From Gemmatimonadota bacterium (lineage in GTDB: Bacteria > Gemmatimonadota > Gemmatimonadetes > Gemmatimonadales > GWC2-71-9): 64,000 nucleotides of DNA. This document shows, piece after piece, positions 7,793 through 14,452 of this stretch; positions within the stretch are counted from its first letter, which is position 1, and each line of letters starts with the position of its first letter. Below the pieces are notes generated by a model. It did no database searches. It saw only the letters and a list, made by a program, of their open reading frames with translations, and was not told where the DNA came from. The stretch lies in the NCBI GenBank assembly GCA_025361465.1, contig JANYAG010000025.1:1-64000 (forward strand), in the 5' to 3' direction. The translations under genes and the position numbers were made by a program.

Positions 7793-8641
7793 GTGATCAT
7801 CGACCTGGTTTCGCCGTGGGCGGCGGCCGTTGATGCTCCGCAAGCGCAGTCGGCCTGGTGTGCGCGCCATGCAGCCCTGCTCGAGGCCCTGCGTCGCCAG
7901 CGCGCACCTCACGCGAGCGCCTTTCCCCTCGCCACCGACCGCGCGGAACTCCACCGACTGGCCCTTCGCGCGAGTGATCCCGAACGGCAACAACTGCTGC
8001 GCGAGAATGTGAGTGAGTCCTACGGGTTGGGTGTTGACACCGCCGCGAGCGTGCTGCTGTTCGCTGGGGACGATGCCGGCGACGGCGTGGAGCCCCTTCC
8101 GGGAACAGCGGCGAAGGTGGTGCTCTTTCTCGAGCGCTGCCCCGACGACACCGACTTGGTGGTCGCGCTTGCGCGCGGCCTGGTCGCCGTCACCCGGTGG
8201 AGCAGCCGGGATTCCTTGAGCGCGATTCGTGCACCCAACGCCGGTGAATGGGATCGCTGGCAATCAGCCAGGGACATTCCCCTCAGCGAATGGCTCTACA
8301 CCGAGGGGTTGGGCCTTCACCTGGCGCAGCGACTGCTCCCCGACGTCCCAGCCCAACGACTTCTCGGCATCTCGACTGGCGCCGTGCACCGGCTCCGCGA
8401 CCGCGAGCACACCCTGCGCGCCCTGCTCGACGCCGATATCGACCAGTCCGGAATCGGTCTGGTGCTGCGCTGGCTCACCCCCGACACCCCGGCTTCCACT
8501 CGAACAACGGGCACCACCGTCCTTCCGGCCGGAGCCGGGCACTATCTGGCGTGGCGCATGGTGGCGGAACGGGTCGAGCGGGTGGGGATCGGTGAAGCAG
8601 TGCGGATGGCGGCGGAGGATCCGCGAACCTCCTCGTCCTGA
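7793..8641 (+). CDS. Uncharacterised protein, last gene of the fucose-lactate operon
   Basis: A 282-aa soluble protein with no signal peptide; I do not recognise it with certainty. The stretch TEGLGLHLAQRLLPD and the C-terminal GHYLAWRMVAERVERVG resemble the last zinc-ligand helix and the following helix of DUF2268-type gluzincin peptidases. The place where HExxH would be expected reads VVALARGLVAVTRW, so the zinc site is absent. It could be an inactive peptidase-fold protein. The GTG start lies 7 bases after the lutC stop. The stop codon is inside repeat copy 2, and the last residues (RTSSS) are encoded by the repeat edge. Confidence 0.6.
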   Translation: MIIDLVSPWAAAVDAPQAQSAWCARHAALLEALRRQRAPHASAFPLATDRAELHRLALRASDPERQQLLRENVSESYGLGVDTAASVLLFAGDDAGDGVEPLPGTAAKVVLFLERCPDDTDLVVALARGLVAVTRWSSRDSLSAIRAPNAGEWDRWQSARDIPLSEWLYTEGLGLHLAQRLLPDVPAQRLLGISTGAVHRLRDREHTLRALLDADIDQSGIGLVLRWLTPDTPASTRTTGTTVLPAGAGHYLAWRMVAERVERVGIGEAVRMAAEDPRTSSS

Positions 8642-8719
8642 GCGCAGCGAAGGACCTCGGCTTCGGCGCCGAGATCCTTCGACTTCGCAGCCCTGCGGGC
8701 TGCTCCGCGCAGGATGAGG
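8631..8719. repeat. Interspersed repeat copy 2, full hairpin form
   Basis: This is the most complete copy. The left arm starts CCTCGTCCTGAGCGCAGCGA and the right arm ends CGCGCAGGATGAGG. Inside, GACCTCGG pairs with CCGAGATC and AGCGAAGG with CCTTCGACTT. It fills the gap between two convergent genes and supplies the stop codon of the upstream one, so it could also act as a transcription barrier. Confidence 0.8.
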
Positions 8720-8725
8720 CCAGCA

Positions 8726-8959
8726 TCACTCCGGCGGCGGATCTCCCTTGTGCGTCCCGTCGCACACCGGCCACTTGGCCGACTTGCCGCAACCACACAA
8801 CGACACGCGCTTGGGGTTCTTCCGCTCAGGCAACGGGTAGGCGTTGCCGTTGGCGTCGCGCACAATCCACTCGCCTTCGACGACGTATGGTCCGCGCGCG
8901 GGATCGCTCACCTTGATGGTGACCGTGGTCAGTTGGGTCGGCACGGTTTCGTCGGTCAT
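8726..8959 (-). CDS. CDGSH-type iron-sulfur domain protein
   Basis: A 77-aa protein with one CDGSH-type cluster motif near the C-terminus: CGCGKSAKWPVCDGTH, i.e. C-x-C-x9-C with the terminal His of CDGTH. Such proteins bind a redox-active 2Fe-2S cluster through three Cys and one His. The N-terminal part (TTVTIKVSDPARGPYVVEGE) is the usual small beta domain. Its ATG overlaps the yidC stop by 4 bases, so it is the last gene of the rpmH-rnpA-yidD-yidC unit. Its partner and role are unknown. Confidence 0.88.
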   Translation of the reverse strand: MTDETVPTQLTTVTIKVSDPARGPYVVEGEWIVRDANGNAYPLPERKNPKRVSLCGCGKSAKWPVCDGTHKGDPPPE

Positions 8960-10680
8960 CGTGTTTTCTTCGTCCCCCCCACCACCCGCCCCGTCTTCGC
9001 GTCCATGATCCGCTTCCGCTCCTTCATGATCATCCACTGCTGCGGCAACGAGGCAATGTTCTGCACCGCGTAGTAGAGATTGAGTCCTGACGCGAAGCGC
9101 GCGAAGAGCACCAGCATCATCACCGGCATCATGTACATCATCATCTTCGCCTGCGGATTGGGCGGCATCCCCATCTGCCCGATCTTCGACAGCACATACA
9201 TCGAGCCGGCCATGACCAGCGGCACGATATAGAACGGATCGGGGCGCGACAGGTCGGTGAGCCACAGGAACGGCACCCCGCGCACCTCAATCGTGCTGGC
9301 CAGGACGAAATACACCGCCACCAGCAACGGATACGGGATCAGCATCGGCCAGCAGCCGCTGAGCGGGTTGACCTTGTTCTCGCGGTAGATGACCAGCGTT
9401 TCCTGCTGCAGCCGCGCCGGATCGTCCTTGTAGCGCGTCTGCAGCGCCGTGATCTGCGGCTGGATCGCCTGCATCGAGGCCATCGAGCGGTACGCCTTGG
9501 AGTTGAGCGGCCACAGCACCACCCGCATCAAGATGCCGAACAGCACAATGACCAGGCCGTAGCCGAGGCCGAGATGGTGCATCCAGACGAAGAGGGCGCG
9601 CAGCATGACCGCCAGGGGGCGGATCACCGGGCGGAGCCAGGCCCAGCCGTAGGGGTTCACATCGTCGAAATCGCGCCCTGCTGCCTTGAGCCGGTCGTAC
9701 TCCATCGGCCCGACGTACAGGGCCCAGTGGAAGGTGCCGGCCGCCGGCACCGTCAACGAAGCCGCGGTTTCGGCCCGCACCGGGGTCTTGAAGGTGTCGG
9801 GCACCGTGGCCACGACACCGCCGATCCGGCCGGTGATGTTGTTGACCGACAGCGAGTCATAGGCGAAGAGACCGACCACGAAATACTTCGACTTGAGCGC
9901 GACCCATTCGAACGGACCTTCGATCGGAGTCGTCGACATCGGCTTCAGTTGGCTGAACCGCGTCAACCGCGACTTGTCGGACTTGGTGACGATGCCGCTC
10001 TCACGCAGGTTGTCGGCCGGATTCGCCTCGGTCATGCGGAGGCTGCCGCCCATCCCGATCAGTAGCGTGCCACCCGCAGTCCCGAGCCCTGAGACGCTCC
10101 CGTCTACGGTGATGCGATAGTCGTCAGGCATGAAGTGGTAGGCCAGCGACACCTCATGGCCGGCCGCATTGCCGCTCAGTGTAACGCTTGCCGGCGCATT
10201 CCCCACCGTGACCGAATCGGTGCTGGCGGTGAAGGCGACGCGATCAAGTCGCACGGTGTCGTTGCCCACCAGGAGGCGTGTGCCGAGCAGGGCATCCCCG
10301 CTGCGGATCAACTCCAGGGTGTCACGCTTGCCAGCGGGCGTGGTGTCGCCAGCCACCATCGAGGTGTACCGCAGGAATCGACTCGACACGATCCGCGCGC
10401 CATACGTCGAGATCGCGTAACGGTACAACCCGCTGCGCACCACCACCGTCTTCTCGGGTGGCAGGGTGGTGTCGAATGAACCCGGAAATGCGCGCAGCGA
10501 TGGCGGTGCCTGCACGCCGGTCGCACCCGAATCCTGGCCCGGCTGCTGCGGCTGCGCGGCGGTCACGGCGGCGGCGGCCGACGGTCCCGGCGCGGGCTTC
10601 TTCATCAGGATCCCGGGGACGATCGCGATCAGCAGAATCAGCGCGACCGCGAACAATGGCCTGCGATCGTTCACGAGCAA
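8956..10680 (-). CDS. yidC: Membrane protein insertase YidC
   Basis: A 574-aa protein with the Gram-negative layout. An N-terminal membrane anchor (FAVALILLIAIVPGIL) and an Ala/Pro/Gln linker come first, then a large periplasmic beta domain (about residues 75-330), then the conserved insertase core with 5 membrane segments. Core landmarks are LYVGPMEYDRLK, GYGLVIVLFGILMRVVLWPL, NPLSGCWPMLIPYP and the basic tail. It inserts membrane proteins with or without SecYEG. The start is TTG at 10680 or GTG at 10674; the N-terminus is short and no strong ribosome-binding site decides it. It follows yidD by 9 bases. Confidence 0.95.
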   Translation of the reverse strand: MLVNDRRPLFAVALILLIAIVPGILMKKPAPGPSAAAAVTAAQPQQPGQDSGATGVQAPPSLRAFPGSFDTTLPPEKTVVVRSGLYRYAISTYGARIVSSRFLRYTSMVAGDTTPAGKRDTLELIRSGDALLGTRLLVGNDTVRLDRVAFTASTDSVTVGNAPASVTLSGNAAGHEVSLAYHFMPDDYRITVDGSVSGLGTAGGTLLIGMGGSLRMTEANPADNLRESGIVTKSDKSRLTRFSQLKPMSTTPIEGPFEWVALKSKYFVVGLFAYDSLSVNNITGRIGGVVATVPDTFKTPVRAETAASLTVPAAGTFHWALYVGPMEYDRLKAAGRDFDDVNPYGWAWLRPVIRPLAVMLRALFVWMHHLGLGYGLVIVLFGILMRVVLWPLNSKAYRSMASMQAIQPQITALQTRYKDDPARLQQETLVIYRENKVNPLSGCWPMLIPYPLLVAVYFVLASTIEVRGVPFLWLTDLSRPDPFYIVPLVMAGSMYVLSKIGQMGMPPNPQAKMMMYMMPVMMLVLFARFASGLNLYYAVQNIASLPQQWMIMKERKRIMDAKTGRVVGGTKKTR

Positions 10681-10689
10681 CTCATCGGG

Positions 10690-10920
10690 TCAGGGGACAG
10701 GATCGTGGCCGCCAGGGTGCCAAGGGTGACACCGAGCCAACCGCCTGAGGCCAAGCCAGGTGCCCTTGAGGGCGCCGTGGCGCTGGATTGCTTCCAAAGT
10801 GTACTGCGAGCAGGTCGGGTAGAACCGGCACGCCGGGGGAAACGCCGGGGAAATGAAGCGCTGGTAGCCCCGAACCACGAGGGCCAGGGTACGGGCGACG
10901 GGAGAACGGCCAAGCTCCAC
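10690..10920 (-). CDS. yidD: Membrane protein insertion efficiency factor YidD
   Basis: A 76-aa YidD/HlyA-type protein. The core ALVVRGYQRFISPAFPPACR is followed by FYPTCSQYTLEAIQRHG and LGLRRLARCHPWHPGGHDPVP, with the three conserved Cys of the family. It assists YidC/Sec-dependent membrane insertion at the inner face of the membrane. The GTG at 10920 (VELGRSPVARTL) is the best start. An ATG overlapping the rnpA stop lies in another frame and gives an unrelated product, so I rejected it. The gene sits between rnpA and yidC, as in most bacteria. Confidence 0.9.
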   Translation of the reverse strand: MELGRSPVARTLALVVRGYQRFISPAFPPACRFYPTCSQYTLEAIQRHGALKGTWLGLRRLARCHPWHPGGHDPVP

Positions 10921-10924
10921 TGGC

Positions 10925-11272
10925 TCATGCCCCGACGGCCTCGCACCAGGCGAGGAGGTCGCTCCGCAGGGTGTCAAACGATGCGCCATAGGCGTCGGGA
11001 CGGGGCCGGATCACCACGTCCCAGGCAGGGACTCGTCCCTGAAACTCGCGCCGCCAAAGATCCCGGAGCTGACGCCGTAAACGATTGCGGGCCACCGCGT
11101 TATGCTGGAACCGGGGTACGATCAGTCCCATGCGCAGGTGGCCCGTTTCGCCGGCTGTCCAAGAAATGTCGAGGTGCCCTCGGCGAGTGCGACGGCCGGT
11201 CGCGAGCACTCGGCGTAAATCAGTTCCGCGAACCAGCCGGCACGAGCGCGGAAAGCGCTCGTCGCCGGTCAG
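10925..11272 (-). CDS. rnpA: Ribonuclease P protein component, with non-canonical start
   Basis: RnpA protein, the basic protein subunit of RNase P, which matures tRNA 5' ends with the RNA from rnpB (18564-18927). Conserved parts are RFPRSCRLVRG, then LIVPRFQHNAVARNRLRRQL with the family RNR signature. The only ordinary start in frame near the N-terminus is GTG at 11209, but that would remove the conserved RFPRSCRL segment. The frame continues upstream and reaches CTG at 11272, overlapping the rpmH stop as CTGA. That start gives 115 aa, the usual length. The start codon is inferred; the C-terminal 94 aa are certain. Confidence 0.85.
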   Translation of the reverse strand: MTGDERFPRSCRLVRGTDLRRVLATGRRTRRGHLDISWTAGETGHLRMGLIVPRFQHNAVARNRLRRQLRDLWRREFQGRVPAWDVVIRPRPDAYGASFDTLRSDLLAWCEAVGA

Positions 11273-11430
11273 ACGGTGGCGTGCTTCGTGCCGATGGAAA
11301 CGGTCAGCCGCTTCCGCCCCTTCTTGCGGCGGCGCGACAGGACTGCCCGACCCCAGCGGTCGGCCATCCGGGCCCGGAATCCGTGTTTGGCGATACGGCG
11401 CTTGTTGCGCGGTCGATACGTCGGCATCAT
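11269..11430 (-). CDS. rpmH: 50S ribosomal protein L34
   Basis: A 53-aa, very basic protein ending KKGRKRLTVSIGTKHATV, with the L34 hallmark KHGFRARM. It is a structural protein of the large ribosomal subunit. Two tandem ATGs (11430 and 11427) precede PTYRP; the first is better spaced from the AGGGAG ribosome-binding site. It is divergent from dnaA and heads the rnpA-yidD-yidC unit, as at many bacterial origins. Confidence 0.95.
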   Translation of the reverse strand: MMPTYRPRNKRRIAKHGFRARMADRWGRAVLSRRRKKGRKRLTVSIGTKHATV

Positions 11431-11570
11431 GGCAAAACTCTCCCTGAAATCAAGCCGTCTAACGTACCGTCCCGGGGGGTTTGGGGCAAGGTTTGACTTT
11501 TCCACATCCAAGCCGTAAACTCGGCGTCCCGATAGACACCGCCTCACCCGCAGCCTGTGACCGACGCCAA
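11431..11570. promoter_or_regulatory. Divergent rpmH / dnaA control region with a DnaA box
   Basis: A 140-base non-coding gap between divergent rpmH and dnaA. TTTTCCACA at 11498-11506 matches the DnaA box consensus TTATCCACA at 8 of 9 positions, which suggests DnaA feedback on its own promoter. A C/G-run (11471-11480) lies on the rpmH side. I see no clear -35/-10 pair. Confidence 0.6.
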
Positions 11571-12959
11571 ATGACGCTGAACGCCAAAGACCTCTGGAAG
11601 CGTGTTCTCGAGGGGGCGAAGCGTGATATACCCGAAGCCATGATCCATACCTGGCTCCTGCCCACCGTACCCCTTTCCTTCGAGGGCGGGACCTTGGTCG
11701 TCAGCACCCCCGACGATTTTGCCAAGCGCTGGAACGAGGAGAAGTACGCCGTAGCGCTGACGGGTGTGGCCACCGAGGCCGCCGGTGAAAACGTCTCCGT
11801 GGTCTTTGAAGTCGCCGCCGAACGCCAGAAGCGGCCCCAGATGGACCTCTTCGTCCCCGCGGCAACGCCAGGCGTGCAACAGGCGCCGGCGGCACCAACC
11901 AATCCCAGCGCCCAGCCGCTCAATCCACGCTACGTCTTCGACACCTTTGTCATCGGCAAGTCCAACGAGCTCGCCGCCGCCGCGCACGCCGTGGCCACCG
12001 CGCCGGGCAAGCAGTACAACCCGTTCTTCATCTACGGCCCGACCGGTTTGGGGAAGACCCACCTCATGCAGGCGATCGCGCACGAGGTCAGTGCCCGAAA
12101 TCCCGGCACCCGGGTCCTCTACGTCGGGGCCGAGCAGTTCATCAACGAGGTGATCGAAGGGATCCACGGCCGCACCATGGCCGACCTGCGCAAGCGCTAC
12201 CGGAACGATGTCGACCTCTTCCTGGTCGACGACGTCCATTTCCTCGAGGGGAAGGAAGCGACGCAGGAGGAGTTCTTTCACACTTTCAACGCCATCTACG
12301 AGGGCGGCAAGCAGATCGTCCTCACCTCCGACCGGCCGCCGAAGGAGATTCCTGGCCTGGAGGCCCGCCTTGTCTCCCGCTTCGAGTGGGGGATGGTCGC
12401 TGACGTCAAGCAGCCCGATCTCGAGCACCGGATCGCCATCCTGCGGAAGAAGCAGGAGCAGGACCATCTTGAGACCACCATTCCCGACGACGTCCTCCGG
12501 TTTATCGCCGAGAGCGTCCGCTCCAATGTCCGGGAACTGGAAGGGTGCATCATCAAGCTCCTCCTGTACGCCTCATTGCGACACAAGGAGATCTCGATCG
12601 AGCTGGCCCGCGAGGCCCTGGCAGACAAGCTCCGCCCCGGCGATGATGCCGACGCCAAGCACCGGACCCTGCCGACCATCGAGAAGGTCCAGGAGGTCGT
12701 GGCGCGCCGCTGGGGGGTCACGCCCGAGGGGCTCCGCTCCAAGGCCCGGATCAAGACGCTGACAGTGCCGCGACAGATCGCCATGTTCCTGGCGCGCGAG
12801 CTCCTGCAGATGCAACTGGTCGAGATCGGCCAGGCCTTCGGTGGCCGCGATCACTCGACCGTGATTCACAGTGTCGATAAAGTTCAGTCACAACTCGGCC
12901 GCGATCGCCAGTTTCGTGAGCGCGTAGATTCGGCACGGCAGGAGTTGTTGACAGTCTAG
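11571..12959 (+). CDS. dnaA: Chromosomal replication initiator DnaA
   Basis: A 462-aa protein. Domain I spans about residues 1-85 and is followed by a short Pro/Ala linker (domain II). The AAA+ domain has Walker A GPTGLGKT at residues 156-163 and Walker B LFLVDDVHF near residue 218. The C-terminal DNA-binding domain IV carries the AFGGRDHSTVIHS signature. It binds DnaA boxes and melts the origin. The ATG at 11571 (MTLNAKDLWKRV) is chosen because it gives the normal domain I. In-frame codons further upstream would cover the DnaA box and the promoter. Confidence 0.97.
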   Translation: MTLNAKDLWKRVLEGAKRDIPEAMIHTWLLPTVPLSFEGGTLVVSTPDDFAKRWNEEKYAVALTGVATEAAGENVSVVFEVAAERQKRPQMDLFVPAATPGVQQAPAAPTNPSAQPLNPRYVFDTFVIGKSNELAAAAHAVATAPGKQYNPFFIYGPTGLGKTHLMQAIAHEVSARNPGTRVLYVGAEQFINEVIEGIHGRTMADLRKRYRNDVDLFLVDDVHFLEGKEATQEEFFHTFNAIYEGGKQIVLTSDRPPKEIPGLEARLVSRFEWGMVADVKQPDLEHRIAILRKKQEQDHLETTIPDDVLRFIAESVRSNVRELEGCIIKLLLYASLRHKEISIELAREALADKLRPGDDADAKHRTLPTIEKVQEVVARRWGVTPEGLRSKARIKTLTVPRQIAMFLARELLQMQLVEIGQAFGGRDHSTVIHSVDKVQSQLGRDRQFRERVDSARQELLTV

Positions 12960-13199
12960 TAACACTGTGTATCAGTGCCACGTTGAAGACGTTGGCGAGT
13001 GCGGAAACCGGTGGGGAACTCAGTTACTGCTCCCCATCACCCACAACCTCTCCACCGTCACCAAATACTGTAGCAGGATGTGGTGGTTACACTTGAGGAG
13101 TTGGTCCACACTCACCAACCCTCTACTACTACGACTAGAGTCTTTTATTACTAATTACAGTAGTGCTTTTAGCAGCGACTTCGGCCCATCGGGGACTCC
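12960..13199. other. Probable replication origin (oriC) between dnaA and dnaN
   Basis: A 240-base non-coding gap with origin features in the expected order. Three sites match the DnaA box at 7 of 9 positions: 12966-12974 (reverse strand), 13037-13045 (TCACCCACA) and 13102-13110 (TGGTCCACA). After the last box come a C-rich spacer, three TAC/GTA triplets at 13124-13132 that read TAG-like on the other strand (a DnaA-trio pattern), and an A/T-rich stretch at 13140-13172 that could be the unwinding element. The local A+T content contrasts sharply with the surroundings. Confidence 0.7.
13102..13132. promoter_or_regulatory. DnaA box plus DnaA-trio-like triplets (basal unwinding module)
   Basis: TGGTCCACA (box, 7/9) is followed by a 13-base C-rich spacer and the triplets TACTACTAC, with CTAGAG after them. 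A box, GC-rich spacer, trio and AT-rich run in this order is the basal unwinding arrangement known from Bacillus subtilis. The site assignment is by pattern only. Confidence 0.55.
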
Positions 13200-14312
13200 A
13201 TGAAGTTCACCATCACACGTGAGCAGCTGCAGGAGGGACTCGTCGCTGTTGCGGCGGCTGTTCCCACCAAGACCACGCTGCCTGTGCTGGCCAATATCCT
13301 TCTCGAAGCCACCAAGGACGGATTGCGGCTCTCTGGCACCGACCTCGACATCGCCGTCGGTACCATCGTTCCGGCGGCCGTTGACCAGGAAGGGGCGATC
13401 ACCCTTCCGGCCCGCAAGCTGCTCGAGCTGGTGCGTGAATTGCCCAGTGCTGGTATCCGCTTCACGACACAAGGCGAGCAGCGGGTGAACATCGAGTGCG
13501 GCCGATCGAAGTTCAAACTCCTCGGCCTTCCGCGCGAGGAATTCCCGGCATTCCCGCAGGTCACCTTCGATGGCGCCTCCAAGACCACCGCCCGCGACCT
13601 CCAGAAGCTCGTGGCACACGTCGCGTTCGCTGCCAGCACCGAAGAGAGCCGCCCGATCCTCAACGGCGTCCTGTGGCAGCTGATGCCCGACCGGATGCGC
13701 ATGGTTGCCACCAACGGTCACCGCCTGGCGAAGATGGAAGTGCCGCTGCAGGCAGGAAATGGCCAGAGCGCCGAACTGATCGTGCCACCCAAGGCCCTCG
13801 AGCAAATCCGCAAGCTTTTCGGCCCGGACGATGAAATCGAAATCGGCCGCTCCGACAACCATCTCGGCTTCCGCTCGGCGACAACCCAGGTCTTTACCCG
13901 ACTGATCGAAGGGCCATATCCGAACTATGAGCAGGTGATTCCGCGCGAGAATGACAAGGTGGCCACCACCGACAAGGCGACCTTGATGGCCGCGCTTCGC
14001 CGGATGAGTATCGTGGCCAGCGAGCAGACCCACCGGATCCGGATGTCCTTCGGTGACGGCTCCTGCCGCCTCTCGGTCACCACACCGGACCTTGGCGAGG
14101 CCCAGGAAGAAATCACCGTCTCCTACGAGGGCGAGCCGCTCGATATCGGCTTCAACGCCAACTACCTGCTCGAAGTCCTGAAGTACATCCCCACCGACGA
14201 AGTGCGGATGACCCTCAAGGCGCCAGAGCGCGCCGCGACGGTCGAGCCGGTCGGCTGGGATGACCCGGCGGCCTACCTGACCCTGGTGATGCCGTTGCGA
14301 CTGCTCGACTGA
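13200..14312 (+). CDS. dnaN: DNA polymerase III beta subunit (sliding clamp)
   Basis: A 370-aa clamp protein with three related domains. It begins MKFTITREQLQEGL and has the typical AAVPTKTTLPVLANIL near residue 20, STEESRPILNGV in domain II, and the C-terminal YLLEVLKYI and LTLVMPLRL. It forms the ring that tethers DNA polymerase III to DNA. The ATG directly follows the origin-like gap. A perfect 22-base palindrome lies 12 bases after its stop. Confidence 0.97.
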   Translation: MKFTITREQLQEGLVAVAAAVPTKTTLPVLANILLEATKDGLRLSGTDLDIAVGTIVPAAVDQEGAITLPARKLLELVRELPSAGIRFTTQGEQRVNIECGRSKFKLLGLPREEFPAFPQVTFDGASKTTARDLQKLVAHVAFAASTEESRPILNGVLWQLMPDRMRMVATNGHRLAKMEVPLQAGNGQSAELIVPPKALEQIRKLFGPDDEIEIGRSDNHLGFRSATTQVFTRLIEGPYPNYEQVIPRENDKVATTDKATLMAALRRMSIVASEQTHRIRMSFGDGSCRLSVTTPDLGEAQEEITVSYEGEPLDIGFNANYLLEVLKYIPTDEVRMTLKAPERAATVEPVGWDDPAAYLTLVMPLRLLD

Positions 14313-14324
14313 CCCTGGTCATGG

Positions 14325-14346
14325 GGCGGAGGGAGCTCCCTCCGCC
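14325..14346. terminator. Perfect palindrome after dnaN, possible terminator
   Basis: GGCGGAGGGAG followed at once by its exact reverse complement CTCCCTCCGCC, an 11-bp-arm palindrome with no loop. There is no T-run after it, so it is either a weak terminator or a protein-binding or cruciform site. Confidence 0.45.
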
Positions 14347-14384
14347 CTCGCTACGCTCGGGGTCGGAACCAGGAAGCCAGAGAT

Positions 14385-14412
14385 CCCTCATCCTGAGCGA
14401 AGCGAAGGACCT
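14385..14412. repeat. Interspersed repeat copy 3
   Basis: CATCCTGAGCGAAGCGAAGG followed by ACCTC, a variant with GAAGC where copies 1 and 2 have GCAGC. It lies between dnaN and the M28 peptidase, just upstream of the peptidase's signal-peptide start. The CTCGCTACGCTCGGGG stretch at 14347-14362 may be a remnant of its other arm. Confidence 0.75.
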
Positions 14413-14452
14413 CTTCCCCGCAGAACAGCGAATTCCCGTCTGGAGCACCACC

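Noticed and set aside
10671..10946. Frame whose ATG overlaps the rnpA stop, as an alternative yidD
   Set aside because: The product lacks the YidD motifs, which are in the other frame starting at GTG 10920.
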